A stretch of 64,000 nucleotides of DNA from Phyllobacteriaceae bacterium UBA1940 (GCA_002336975.1 DDFA01000099.1:14036-78035); one strand, 5' to 3'; counted from the stretch's first letter, positions 1 through 8,389 are shown. Program-made: numbers and translations. Notes: generated by a model not told the origin, from the letters alone.

Positions 1-1
1 C

Positions 2-814
2 CCGGCCAACACTCATTGCGAGATCGCGGAACGCTGCGCGGCGGCCGGCAAGCATGTGCTGATGGAAAAGCCGCTCGACGTCACGACCGCGCGCGCCGAA
101 CGGCTGGTTGCAGCCTGCCGAGCCGCCGGCGTTACGCTCGGCGTCGTGCTGCAGCACCGGTTCCGGCCCGCCGCGCTGAAACTGGCCGCCATCCTGCGCG
201 GCGGCGAACTTGGCGCCATCGTCGGCTGCTCGACCGCCATCCGGCTGTGGCGGCCGCAATCCTACTACGACGAGCCGGGCCGCGGCTCGCTTGCCCGCGA
301 CGGCGGCGGCGTGCTGATCTCGCAGGGCATCCACACGCTCGACCTGATGCTGAGCCTCGCCGGGCCGGTGGACCGGGTGACCGGTTTCGCCGCCACCACG
401 CCGGTCCACCGCATGGAGACCGAAGACATGGTCTGCGCCGCGGCGCGTTTCGCCAACGGCGCATTCGGAACCATCGACGCCACCACCGCCGCCTATCCGG
501 GCTTCGTCGAGGAAATCGTCCTGACCTGCGTCAACGGAACCGCGAGACTGGCCGGCGCCGAACTGCTGGTCCAGTTCCACGACGGCCGCAAGGTCGCGAT
601 CGGGTCGGATCTGACCACGGGCGGCGCCGGCGCCGATCCGATGGCCTTTCCGCACGACTACCACTGCGCGGTGATGGCTGATTTCGCCGACGCGATCCGC
701 ACCGGCCGCGAGCCGAAGGTGACCGGCGAAGAGGCGCTGAAAGTGCACCGGCTGATCGACGCGCTGATCGAGACCGGCCGCAGCGGCCGCGCGGTCGAGG
801 TCGCCGCAGGCTGA
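2..814 (+). CDS. Gfo/Idh/MocA-family NAD(P)-dependent oxidoreductase, 5'-truncated by window edge
   Basis: The reading frame is open from base 2; about 270 C-terminal residues are visible and the N-terminal Rossmann strands lie outside the window. The fragment opens with the family signature PANTHCEIA...AGKHVLMEKP, where the Lys of EKP contacts substrate and cofactor. The C-terminal half contains GGGVLISQGIHTLDL, equivalent to the conserved GG-H-D segment whose His is usually catalytic. Members oxidise or reduce sugars, inositols and related polyols in the cytoplasm; the substrate cannot be read from this fragment. The internal GTG at 56 lies in the middle of the EKP motif region and is not the true start. 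The next gene is convergent. Confidence 0.9.
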   Translation, partial: PANTHCEIAERCAAAGKHVLMEKPLDVTTARAERLVAACRAAGVTLGVVLQHRFRPAALKLAAILRGGELGAIVGCSTAIRLWRPQSYYDEPGRGSLARDGGGVLISQGIHTLDLMLSLAGPVDRVTGFAATTPVHRMETEDMVCAAARFANGAFGTIDATTAAYPGFVEEIVLTCVNGTARLAGAELLVQFHDGRKVAIGSDLTTGGAGADPMAFPHDYHCAVMADFADAIRTGREPKVTGEEALKVHRLIDALIETGRSGRAVEVAAG

Positions 815-823
815 CGCCTGGCC

Positions 824-1705
824 TCAGGCGAACAGCGCGCGGTCTTTCTCGACCGCCTTGGCGATGAAGGCGGACACCGCCTGCACCCGCCGCAGCGGCC
901 GCATGCTTTCGTGATAGACCAGCCAGTAGGCGCGCCTGATCGGCGGCGCCAGCGGCAGGTGCACAAGTTCGGCATACTCGCGGGCGATGAATGTGTGCAG
1001 GATGCCGATACCCGCGCCCGAGCGCACCGCCGCCGTCTGACCGAGCGCCGACGACACCTCGAAGCCCGCCTGCCATGACGGCATGATCTCCGACGCGTAG
1101 TCGAGCGCCGGGCTCACCACCAGGTCGCCGACATAGCCGACAAGCCGGTGCGCCTTCAGATCGTCCAGCGTCGCCGGCGCGCCGTGCCGGTCCAGATAGT
1201 CTTTTGAAGCGTAGAGGCCGAGCGTATAGTCGACCAGCTTCGCCGCCACCAGCCGCCCCTCGGTCGGACGCTCCACCGTGATCGCGATGTCGGCCTCCCG
1301 CCGCGACAGCGAAAACGACCGCGGCACCGGCACCAGTTGCAGCGACAGAGTGGCGTGCCGCTCCGCCAGTTCGCCGAGCCGGGGCGCCAGAAACCCGACG
1401 CCGAACCCGTCCGGCGCGCCGATCCTCACCGTGCCCGACATCTCGTCGCCTTCGCCGGCGAGGTCCGCCCGCGCCGCGATCATGTCCTCTTCCATGCGCT
1501 CGGCCATGCCCATCAGGTGCTCGCCCGCCGGCGTCAGCTCGCTGCCGGTGGTCAGGCGGCGAAACAACCTGACATTCAGGCTTTCCTCCAGCGCGGCGAC
1601 GCGGCGCGACACCGTCGCATGGTTGAGGCCGAGCCGCCGCGCGGCGCCGAGAATCTGTCCCGAACGCGCCACAGCGAGAAAAATCCTGACATCGTCCCAG
1701 TTCAT
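824..1705 (-). CDS. LysR-family transcriptional regulator
   Basis: A 293-aa protein with an N-terminal winged helix-turn-helix (residues about 1-60, including RLGLNHATVSRRVAALEE) and a C-terminal LysR-type substrate-binding domain. The start chosen is the ATG at 1705 (MNWDDVRIFLAVA), the usual beginning of the family; the frame runs 30 codons further upstream but those residues look unrelated. It is divergent from mmsA with a 144-bp shared upstream region, so it probably controls that gene and itself. The effector is unknown. This subgroup resembles single-gene regulators next to methylmalonate-semialdehyde dehydrogenase in rhizobia; that link is inferred from position. Confidence 0.9.
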   Translation of the reverse strand: MNWDDVRIFLAVARSGQILGAARRLGLNHATVSRRVAALEESLNVRLFRRLTTGSELTPAGEHLMGMAERMEEDMIAARADLAGEGDEMSGTVRIGAPDGFGVGFLAPRLGELAERHATLSLQLVPVPRSFSLSRREADIAITVERPTEGRLVAAKLVDYTLGLYASKDYLDRHGAPATLDDLKAHRLVGYVGDLVVSPALDYASEIMPSWQAGFEVSSALGQTAAVRSGAGIGILHTFIAREYAELVHLPLAPPIRRAYWLVYHESMRPLRRVQAVSAFIAKAVEKDRALFA

Positions 1706-1849
1706 CCGGCATCCTTTCGCTTTGCAGCATGTCACGAACAAATCTGTCTGCCTATCGAAAAATGCACATCGGTTCCGGTGCGCCTCGCGTTGCAAATCGG
1801 CCCTAGGAAGCGGAAACTGGCATCAACCAGAAATGAGGGAGTACGCCCA

Positions 1850-3346
1850 ATGGCTGTTGTAGGACATTTCATTGGAGGCAAGCATGTCGCCTCCAGCTCG
1901 GATCGCACCGCCGACGTCATGCAGCCGATGGACGGTACGGTGCGCGGCAAGGTGGCGCTCGGTTCGGCGGCGGACCTGCGCAAGGCGGTCGAGAACGCCA
2001 GGGCGGCGCAGCCGGCCTGGGCGGCGACCAATCCGCAGAAGCGCGTCCGCGTGCTGATGAGGTTCCTCGATGTCATGGCCCGCGAAAACGACGCGCTGGC
2101 CGAACTGCTGGCCCGCGAGCACGGCAAGACCATCGCCGACGCCAGGGGCGACATCCAGCGCGGACTCGAAGTGGTGGAGGTGTGCATCGGCGCGCCGCAC
2201 ATGATGAAGGGCGAGTTCACCGACGGCGCCGGGCCCGGCATCGACGTCTATTCGATGCGCCAGCCGCTCGGCGTCGTCGCCGGCATCACCCCGTTCAACT
2301 TCCCGGCCATGATCCCGCTGTGGAAGATCGCGCCCGCCATCGCCTGCGGCAACGCCTTCATCCTCAAGCCGTCCGAGCGCGACCCGGGCGTGCCGATGCG
2401 CATCGCCGAACTGTTCCTTGAGGCCGGCCTTCCGGCGGGCATCCTCAACGTCGTCAACGGCGACAAGGAAGTCGTCGACGCCATCCTCGACGATCCCGAC
2501 ATCAAGGCCGTCGGCTTTGTCGGCTCGACCCCGATCGCCCACTACATCTATTCCCGCGCCACCGCCAACGGCAAGCGCGCCCAGTGTTTTGGCGGCGCCA
2601 AGAACCACGCCATCATCATGCCCGACGCCGACATGGACCAGACCGTCGACGCGCTGATCGGCGCCGGCTACGGCTCGGCCGGCGAGCGCTGCATGGCGAT
2701 CTCCGTCGCCGTCCCGGTCGGCAAGGAGACCGCGGACCGCCTGATCGCCAAGCTGACGCCACGCGTCGAAAGCCTCAAGGTCGGCCCTTCGACCGACTCG
2801 TCCGCCGATTTCGGCCCGCTGGTCACCAGACAGGCGCTCGAGCGCGTCAAGGGTTACGTCGACAGCGGCGTCAAGGAAGGCGCAAAGCTGGTCGTCGACG
2901 GTCGCGGCTTCAAGATGCAGGGCTACGAGAACGGCTATTACATCGGCGGCTGCCTGTTCGACGACGTCACCCCCGAGATGAAGATCTACAAGGAGGAGAT
3001 TTTCGGGCCGGTCCTGTCGGTGGTGCGCGCCGGAAATTACGAAGACGCCATCAAGCTCACCAACGACCACGAAATGGGCAATGGCGTCGCCATCTTCACC
3101 CAGAACGGCGACGCCGCGCGCGATTTCGCCTCGCGCGTCCAGGTCGGCATGGTCGGCGTCAACGTGCCGATCCCGGTGCCGATCGCCTACTACACCTTCG
3201 GCGGCTGGAAGGCTTCGTCTTTCGGCGATCTGAACCAGCACGGGCCCGACGCCTTCCGCTTCTACACCAAGACCAAGACGGTCACCTCGCGCTGGCCGTC
3301 CGGCATCAAGGACGGCGCGGAGTTCGTCATCCCGACGATGAACTGA
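1850..3346 (+). CDS. mmsA: CoA-acylating methylmalonate-semialdehyde dehydrogenase
   Basis: A 498-aa aldehyde dehydrogenase of normal MmsA length. It should oxidise methylmalonate semialdehyde (valine breakdown) and malonate semialdehyde (inositol and beta-alanine routes) to propionyl-CoA or acetyl-CoA with NAD+. GITPFNFPAMIPLWK and FVGSTPIAHYIYSRA are NAD-binding segments; the catalytic Cys is C281 in AGERCMAIS. The start is the ATG at 1850 with a purine-rich RBS (gaggga) before it; longer upstream extensions are read-through of the promoter region. The propionyl-CoA link fits prpE further along. The last 51 bp, including the stop, are repeated 101 bp downstream. Confidence 0.95.
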   Translation: MAVVGHFIGGKHVASSSDRTADVMQPMDGTVRGKVALGSAADLRKAVENARAAQPAWAATNPQKRVRVLMRFLDVMARENDALAELLAREHGKTIADARGDIQRGLEVVEVCIGAPHMMKGEFTDGAGPGIDVYSMRQPLGVVAGITPFNFPAMIPLWKIAPAIACGNAFILKPSERDPGVPMRIAELFLEAGLPAGILNVVNGDKEVVDAILDDPDIKAVGFVGSTPIAHYIYSRATANGKRAQCFGGAKNHAIIMPDADMDQTVDALIGAGYGSAGERCMAISVAVPVGKETADRLIAKLTPRVESLKVGPSTDSSADFGPLVTRQALERVKGYVDSGVKEGAKLVVDGRGFKMQGYENGYYIGGCLFDDVTPEMKIYKEEIFGPVLSVVRAGNYEDAIKLTNDHEMGNGVAIFTQNGDAARDFASRVQVGMVGVNVPIPVPIAYYTFGGWKASSFGDLNQHGPDAFRFYTKTKTVTSRWPSGIKDGAEFVIPTMN

Positions 3347-3453
3347 TCCGGACAGTCTCCTCGTCTGCGCGTCCTCGCCTTCGGCTACGGGCGCGCGGGC
3401 AAGGCATCAAGGACGGCGCGGAGTTCGTCATCCCGACGATGAACTGAGCCGGA
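3302..3453. repeat. 51-bp direct duplication of the mmsA 3' end
   Basis: Copy 1 is 3302-3352 (the final codons and stop of mmsA plus six bases). Copy 2 is 3403-3453. They match at 50 of 51 positions (t/g just after the stop codon). The 50 bp between them do not resemble mmsA. Copy 2 has no start or gene of its own and is a non-functional tail. Confidence 0.95.
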
Positions 3454-3470
3454 CCTGCACTTGACTTTGA

Positions 3471-3497
3471 AGGGCGCGGCGCAAGCTGCGCCCTTTG
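3471..3497 (+). terminator. Intrinsic terminator after mmsA
   Basis: A 10-bp stem (agggcgcggc/gctgcgccct, one G-T pair) closes on a GCAA tetraloop of the stable GNRA type and is followed by a short T run. It lies after both mmsA tail copies and upstream of the ECF41-type promoter, so it insulates the next operon. Confidence 0.7.
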
Positions 3498-3539
3498 GCT
3501 TGCCGGCTGTCAGCTTCTTTGGCGGGCCGAAGAATTTCC

Positions 3540-3566
3540 TGTCACATTTTCCGCCGCTGCCTCGTC
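3540..3566 (+). promoter_or_regulatory. ECF41-type sigma factor promoter
   Basis: TGTCACA at 3540-3546, a spacer of exactly 16 bp, then CGTC at 3563-3566. This is the -35/-10 pattern described for ECF41 sigma factors. It sits 23 bp before the first ATG of the operon that encodes an ECF41 protein, so the operon is probably self-activating. Confidence 0.8.
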
Positions 3567-3588
3567 ATACGTGGCAAGGAGATTTGAC

Positions 3589-3957
3589 ATGCGAACCGTC
3601 GCCCTGCTTCTTGCCGTCTTTCACGGCCTCAACGGCATCGCCATGCTGGCCGCGCCCGATGCCTGGTATTTGGCCGTGCCGGGCGTCACCGGGACCGGCC
3701 CGGCCAACACCCATTTCATCCGCGATATCGGCCTCGCCTTCCTCGCGGCCGCCGCCGCGCTTCTGCTGTGGCGGCGGCAGCCGCTGGCCGCCATCCTTGC
3801 CCCTGCGGCGCTCTTTCTCGGCGGCCATGCCGGCCTGCATCTGGTCGAGATGGTCGCGCACAGAGTCAGCGCCGCCGAAGCGGTGCGCGACTTCGCCACG
3901 ATCGTCATCCCCGGCTTTCTGCCGGTCTGGTTCACGGTTGCCGGGAGCCGGTCATGA
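3589..3957 (+). CDS. Small four-helix membrane protein in ECF41 operon
   Basis: A 122-aa hydrophobic protein with about four predicted membrane helices (residues roughly 4-22, 45-65, 70-90 and 97-117). The start at 3589 has the RBS aaggag at ideal distance; a longer in-frame start 18 bp upstream lies inside the promoter region. I do not recognise a catalytic family. It is first in an operon and its stop overlaps the next start (ATGA). Small membrane proteins often accompany ECF41 sigma factors together with carboxymuconolactone-decarboxylase-like proteins; its role (for example sensing or export) is unknown. Confidence 0.8.
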   Translation: MRTVALLLAVFHGLNGIAMLAAPDAWYLAVPGVTGTGPANTHFIRDIGLAFLAAAAALLLWRRQPLAAILAPAALFLGGHAGLHLVEMVAHRVSAAEAVRDFATIVIPGFLPVWFTVAGSRS

Positions 3958-4520
3958 TCCGCTCGCTGCTTGCATTCGCCTTTCGCCGCTTCGGCCGGCG
4001 TTACGACTACGATCCCGCCTACATGATCGAGATTGCCGACGCCAACGCCATGGCCGGGCTCAAGCTGGCCATCGCCGCCAGCCTGCTGTCGCACGATTTT
4101 GATGTGCCCAAGCCGGTCTATTTCGCCGCCAAGGCGCGCAGCGCCCGCCGCGCCGACTGCGGCCCGTGTCTGCGGCTTATCCTGTCGCTGGCCGCCGAAC
4201 AGGGCGTCCCGGCCGGGCAACTGCTGCCGGTGTTCGACAGCGGCGCAACCTCGCCAGACGCGCCGAGCGCACTGGACACGGCGCTGGCGATCGCCTTCGC
4301 CGACGCCGTCGTCGACGATTCTCCCGCGCTGCTGGAGATTTCGGACCAGGTCGAGCGCCGGTTTGGCAAGCAGGGTAGGATCGGTCTGGCGACAGCGGTC
4401 GTCGCCGGCCAGTTCTTCCCGCTCTACAAGCGGGCGCTCGGCCACGCCGCCGCATGCGAGCCGGTAATGGCCGAACTATTGGCGCAAATACGCGCTACGG
4501 ACACCGGCCATGCGACTTGA
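3954..4520 (+). CDS. AhpD/carboxymuconolactone-decarboxylase-like protein
   Basis: A 188-aa helical protein. The segment DCGPCLRLILSLAAEQG carries a CxxC pair (C69, C72) like the redox-active pair in the AhpD/CMD fold, where it is usually followed by a His that is not obvious here. Homologous proteins reduce peroxiredoxin partners or decarboxylate lactones. Genes of this class are the C in the COE set (carboxymuconolactone decarboxylase, oxidoreductase, epimerase) that typically neighbours ECF41 sigma factors, which supports the call. It overlaps the preceding gene by 4 bp and the sigma gene by 11 bp, implying translational coupling. Confidence 0.75.
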   Translation: MIRSLLAFAFRRFGRRYDYDPAYMIEIADANAMAGLKLAIAASLLSHDFDVPKPVYFAAKARSARRADCGPCLRLILSLAAEQGVPAGQLLPVFDSGATSPDAPSALDTALAIAFADAVVDDSPALLEISDQVERRFGKQGRIGLATAVVAGQFFPLYKRALGHAAACEPVMAELLAQIRATDTGHAT

Positions 4521-5406
4521 CACCGATGAGGCGGCGCGGCTGGCGGTCTTTCTAGCGCAGCGCACCAAACTGCTGCGGCTCGCCTATCGCCACCTCGGCT
4601 CGGTGAGCGAGGCGCAGGACATCGTCCAGGACGCATGGCTGAAATTTGCCGGCGCCGAAAACGTTCAGAACGGGCCTCGGCTTCTGTCGGTCATCGTCAC
4701 CAGGCTGTGCCTCGACCAGGCGAAGTCGGCCGCTGCCCGCCGCCTGTCCTATGTCGGCGAGTGGCTGCCCGAACCTGCAGACGCCAGCTTTGAAGACGCT
4801 TCCGACGCCGCGCTCGACATTTCCTTCGCCGTCATGCGCACGCTCGAGCGCCTGTCGCCGTCCGAACGCGCCGCCTTTTTCCTGCACGATGTGTGGGACC
4901 TGTCCTTCGAGGAAGTCGGCGCAGCGCTTGCCAAATCGCCAGCCGCCTGCCGCAAGCTGGCGTCGCGCGCCCGCGCCGCGCTGATCGACGCGCGAACCCG
5001 GTTCAAGCCCTCAAGCGCCGAACTCGACCGGCTCGTCGCCGCCTTCGAGGCATCACTGCGATCGGGCGACCCCTCGTCGCTCAAGACGCTGCTGTCAGCC
5101 GATATTCAACTGGTGACCGATGGCGGCGGCAGGAAGATCGCCGCGCTGAATGTCATTGTCGGGCCCGACGCCGTCGCACGCTTCCTGCTCGGCGTCGCGG
5201 CCAAGACGCCTGAAGGCAGCCTGACCTCGATAAGCCGGCGCCTGCTTAACGGCTCGCCGGCGCTGCTTGTCATGATCGGAGGCGAACTGGATTCGACCTA
5301 TTCGTTCGACCTAGACGCCGACGGTCGCGTTCGCGGCATCTATGTCGTGCGCAATCCCGAAAAGCTGGCCCACATTTCAGCTGACGGCGCGACACCCGAG
5401 GCTTGA
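4510..5406 (+). CDS. ECF41-group sigma factor with fused C-terminal regulatory domain
   Basis: A 298-aa protein. Sigma region 2 is at about residues 14-80 (LRLAYRHLGSVSEAQDIVQD) and region 4 at about 108-160. A SnoaL/NTF2-like domain follows. All three ECF41 hallmarks are visible: WLPEP at 85-89 in the linker, DGGGRK at 204-209 and NPEKL at 282-286. In this group the C-terminal domain replaces a separate anti-sigma factor and modulates RNA polymerase contact. It is last in an operon with a membrane protein and an AhpD-like protein, and a perfect-spacing cognate promoter lies ahead of the operon. The inducing signal is unknown. Confidence 0.92.
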   Translation: MRLDTDEAARLAVFLAQRTKLLRLAYRHLGSVSEAQDIVQDAWLKFAGAENVQNGPRLLSVIVTRLCLDQAKSAAARRLSYVGEWLPEPADASFEDASDAALDISFAVMRTLERLSPSERAAFFLHDVWDLSFEEVGAALAKSPAACRKLASRARAALIDARTRFKPSSAELDRLVAAFEASLRSGDPSSLKTLLSADIQLVTDGGGRKIAALNVIVGPDAVARFLLGVAAKTPEGSLTSISRRLLNGSPALLVMIGGELDSTYSFDLDADGRVRGIYVVRNPEKLAHISADGATPEA

Positions 5407-5426
5407 ACAAGTCGCGGCGCGGCCCG

Positions 5427-6095
5427 TCACCACCCGGCCGCGTCGAGCGCGTGGCCGCGCAGCAGCGCCATCAACCGGTCCGCTTCGTTGGCGGCCGCGT
5501 CGGCGTCGCCGTCGAGGATCGCCTTGATCAGCGCCATGTGGCGCGAGGCCGCGGCCTCCAGCCCGGTGTCGGCCTGGTAGCGGAACCAGAAACGGCGCGA
5601 ATGCGTCTGCAACGGCGCCGCCAGCCGCGCCGCGAAGGCGTTGTCGGCAGCGGCGGCCATCGCCTCGTCCAGCGCCTTGTCAGCGTCGAGGAACGCCACC
5701 ACATTGCCGGCCACAACCGCCTTGCGCATCGCCTGCGCCGCATCGTGAAAAAGCAGCGCGCTGTGCTGTGTGACGTTGCGGGTGGCGGCGCGCGCCAGCA
5801 CCTGCTCCACCCCGCGCCGCGCGTCGATCACCTTCAGCCAGTCTGTCGGGTTCAGCGGCGCCACCGCCAGTCCGGCGCGCGGCCTTACCTCCAGCAGCCC
5901 CTCCCAGGCCAGCCGCTGGATCGCCTCTCGCACCGGCGTGCGGCCGAGCCCGATCCTGTCGATCAGCATGCCCTCGGTGGCGATCGACGCCGGCGCCAGC
6001 TCCAGCGTCACGATCATCTGCTCAAGTCTTTGATAGGCGCGCGCCGCCGCCGAGGCGGCGACCCCGTCTTGGGTCTGGTCGCTGGTCTGTGTCAT
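5427..6095 (-). CDS. GntR-family (FadR/FCD type) transcriptional regulator
   Basis: A 222-aa regulator with an N-terminal winged helix (residues about 12-75; GLGRTPVREAIQRLAWEGLL is the GntR recognition region) and an all-helical FCD ligand-binding domain. The ATG at 6095 is chosen because ggag lies at the right distance. The frame extends 19 codons upstream, but that stretch contains the operator. It is divergent from a DapA-family lyase gene; palindromic tgatatatca sites lie between them, indicating autoregulation and control of the lyase. Confidence 0.92.
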   Translation of the reverse strand: MTQTSDQTQDGVAASAAARAYQRLEQMIVTLELAPASIATEGMLIDRIGLGRTPVREAIQRLAWEGLLEVRPRAGLAVAPLNPTDWLKVIDARRGVEQVLARAATRNVTQHSALLFHDAAQAMRKAVVAGNVVAFLDADKALDEAMAAAADNAFAARLAAPLQTHSRRFWFRYQADTGLEAAASRHMALIKAILDGDADAAANEADRLMALLRGHALDAAGW

Positions 6096-6112
6096 CGGCG
6101 CTCCTTGACGAA

Positions 6113-6179
6113 TTGATATATCAAGCCGGAAATCCGGTTGACAACCCGTCATCCGCCGTAATATATCACTGATATATCA
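6113..6179. promoter_or_regulatory. Paired GntR operators between divergent genes
   Basis: A perfect 12-bp palindrome ttgatatatcaa lies at 6113-6124 and a perfect 10-bp palindrome tgatatatca at 6170-6179. An imperfect half-site (atatatcac) lies at 6161-6169. The first is next to the gntR start and the second is 15 bp before the lyase start. This layout is expected for FadR-subfamily repression of both genes. Confidence 0.75.
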
Positions 6180-6193
6180 CAAGGAGAGAGATC

Positions 6194-7087
6194 ATGTGGG
6201 CAGGCGTTTTCCCGGCGGTCACCACCAAATTCACCAAGGACGACAAGCTCGACCATGCCGAGATGGAACGCTGTTTCGCGCTCCAGATGGACGCCGGCTG
6301 CGACGGCATCATCGTCGCCGGCTCGCTTGGCGAGGGGCCGATGCTGTCGCATGACGAAAAGCTTGACGTCTTCCAGACCGCCCGCAAGGTCGCCGGCAAG
6401 AAGCCGGTCCTGCTCACCATCAACGAGGCTGGCACCCGCGAGGCGGTGGCGCTGGCCAAGCGCGCCGCCAAGGCCGGCGCCGACGGGCTGATGGTGGTGC
6501 CGTCGCCGATCTATCACACCAACCCCGAGGAAACCGTCGCTGCGCTGTCGGCGGTGGCGAAGGGCGGCGACCTGCCGGTAATGATCTATTCCAACCGTCT
6601 CGCCTACCGCGTCGACGTCACGATCCCGATCATGGACAAACTGGCGAAGGACGACCGTTTTGTCGCGGTCAAGGAATCGTCTGACGACATCCGCCGCTCG
6701 ATCGACATCGTCAACGCCTTCGGCGACCGCTTCGACCTCTTCACCGGCGTCGACAATCTGGCGTTCGAGGCGTTGTCGGTCGGCGCCATCGGCTGGGTCG
6801 CCGGCCTGGTCACCGCCTTCCCGAAGGAGACGGTGGCGATCTACCGGCTGATGAAGGCCGGCCGCCGCGACGAGGCGCTGGCCATCTACAAATGGTTCCG
6901 CCCGCTGCTCGACCTCGACGTCTCGACCTATCTCGTCCAGAACATCAAGCTGGCCGAAGTCCACGCCATCGGCACCAACGACCGGGTGCGCGGCCCCCGC
7001 AAGCCTTTGTCGGGCGCCCGCCGCAAGGAGGTCGAGAAGGTGATTGCAGACGCGCTCGCTGTGCGGCCGAAACTGCCGAAGGTCTGA
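6194..7087 (+). CDS. Dihydrodipicolinate synthase (DapA)-family aldolase/lyase
   Basis: A 297-aa class I aldolase-fold protein. The Schiff-base Lys is K160 in FVAVKESSDD; the facing Tyr is Y132 in MIYSNR. The usual GTTGE phosphate/carboxylate loop reads GSLGEGP here, so the substrate probably differs from aspartate semialdehyde and a catabolic keto acid is more likely than lysine synthesis. The start at 6194 has a good aaggagag RBS. It is divergent from its likely GntR repressor. Candidate relatives act on hydroxyproline-derived or sugar-acid intermediates, but no neighbouring pathway gene decides between them. Confidence 0.88.
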   Translation: MWAGVFPAVTTKFTKDDKLDHAEMERCFALQMDAGCDGIIVAGSLGEGPMLSHDEKLDVFQTARKVAGKKPVLLTINEAGTREAVALAKRAAKAGADGLMVVPSPIYHTNPEETVAALSAVAKGGDLPVMIYSNRLAYRVDVTIPIMDKLAKDDRFVAVKESSDDIRRSIDIVNAFGDRFDLFTGVDNLAFEALSVGAIGWVAGLVTAFPKETVAIYRLMKAGRRDEALAIYKWFRPLLDLDVSTYLVQNIKLAEVHAIGTNDRVRGPRKPLSGARRKEVEKVIADALAVRPKLPKV

Positions 7088-7118
7088 CCCCGGCCGCCCC
7101 TCGATGCAGCGCGCCGAT

Positions 7119-7170
7119 CCTCTCCCCTCACGAAGTGGGGGAGAGGTGGCCCGAAGGGCCGGAGAGGAGG
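7119..7170. repeat. Rhizobial intergenic palindromic repeat
   Basis: Two adjacent hairpins: cctctcccc/ggggagagg (7119-7127 and 7138-7146), then ggccc-gaa-gggcc (7148-7160), followed by another ggagaggagggg tract. The same architecture, with a gaa-looped second hairpin, recurs at 20854-20888. Such elements are common between genes in Mesorhizobium and relatives. Confidence 0.75.
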
Positions 7171-7269
7171 GGCAGGCGGCAACCGATCCCGATCCTCCTC
7201 CCCGCGCCAATACGACACCACCCCAAACACAGGCTTCCGCTCCGGCCGCTCCGACGCTAGAAGCCGGGC

Positions 7270-7989
7270 ATGAACCGTTTCGCCCCGCTCCTCTCCTGGC
7301 TCGCCTTCCCGGTCTATGTCTGGCAGGGGCTGGCGGTGCGCCGCCGCACCGAGCGCATGCTGCCGGCCAGCGGTCCCGTCCGCCACCGCATCGACGGCGC
7401 AGGGCCCGGGATCAGGCTGCTGGCGCTGGGCGATTCCTCCGTCGCCTCCGTCGGCATCGAGGAATCGCAGCACGGCGTCGCCGCGTCGCTGGCCAGGCTC
7501 TTGAACGAGCGCACCGGCCGCGCCGTGATGTGGCGCGCCGCAGGTTTCAGTTCCGCCACCTCCGGCCAGATCCGCGACCATGTCCTGCCCAATCTGGACA
7601 GCGAGCAGTGGTCGCACATCCTGCTGGTGGTGGGCACGAACGACGCCAAGAATTTTCATTCGGCGCGCCATTTCAAGCGCGAGTTCGGCGGCCTGCTCTA
7701 CGCGCTGCGCGCCAAATGGCCCGAGGCGCGGGTGGTCTGGTCGCCGATCGTCGACATGTCGCGCATGCCGGCGTTGCCCGACATGCTCGGCCGGATTCTC
7801 GAAATCCGCGCCCAGACCCTCAACGCCAGGGGCGAGGCGCTGTGTTTCGAGCGCGGCGCGGTGCCCGCCTCGCGCCTGCCGATCCTCGATCCCCAGGCCG
7901 GATTTTCGACCGACGGTTTCCACGCCTCGCGGATCGGCTACGCCGCCTGGGCCGAACACCTGCTGCCAGTGGTTCTGGGCGACGAGTGA
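7270..7989 (+). CDS. SGNH/GDSL-family esterase or lipase
   Basis: A 239-aa hydrolase. Block I is LLALGDSSVAS (nucleophile S56), block III is GTND (122-125), and the catalytic pair D215/H218 is in DGFH. The N-terminal FAPLLSWLAFPVYVW is hydrophobic and may anchor the protein or act as an uncleaved signal. Substrates of the family range from acyl esters to acetylated sugars; none can be assigned. It stands alone between a repeat-containing gap and a convergent small membrane gene. Confidence 0.85.
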   Translation: MNRFAPLLSWLAFPVYVWQGLAVRRRTERMLPASGPVRHRIDGAGPGIRLLALGDSSVASVGIEESQHGVAASLARLLNERTGRAVMWRAAGFSSATSGQIRDHVLPNLDSEQWSHILLVVGTNDAKNFHSARHFKREFGGLLYALRAKWPEARVVWSPIVDMSRMPALPDMLGRILEIRAQTLNARGEALCFERGAVPASRLPILDPQAGFSTDGFHASRIGYAAWAEHLLPVVLGDE

Positions 7990-8117
7990 GCGGTTGGTGC
8001 GGCGGACCCAGCAATCCAACGCCGTGACCATCGGGATTGATGGCCGTGCTGCGCCGGACGTCAATGCCGGAGTTCAAACGCCGGCCGGGCGCCTTGGCGC
8101 GTCTGGAGCGCGACGCT

Positions 8118-8276
8118 TTAGCCGTGGCCCAGCACCACGGTTGCGCCCATCGCCGCCAGCGCAAACACCGCGATCTTCCACACGTCGCGGCGCGCTTTCA
8201 GCCCCGGCAGGCCGAGCGGACGGATCAGGTGCAGCGCCATCATGGCGAGGATAAGCAGCGCGAGGGCTTTCGACAT
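8118..8276 (-). CDS. Small two-helix membrane protein
   Basis: A 52-aa ORF starting MSKALALLILAMMALHLIRP, with two hydrophobic helices separated by GLPGLKARRDVWK and a short tail. The start at 8276 has aaggga upstream. It is divergent from prpE. I do not recognise a named function; many rhizobia carry a similarly short hydrophobic gene next to acyl-CoA ligases. It is supported mainly by its coherent membrane-protein composition. Confidence 0.55.
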   Translation of the reverse strand: MSKALALLILAMMALHLIRPLGLPGLKARRDVWKIAVFALAAMGATVVLGHG

Positions 8277-8389
8277 CCGTCCCTTTGACCAGCGCCGTCG
8301 TCCGATGTCCAGCGGCGGACCCCAACCATAGTCATGTGGACTGCGACGCGACCGGTCCGGTATGAAGGGACAGGCTTGTGGAGGACAGG

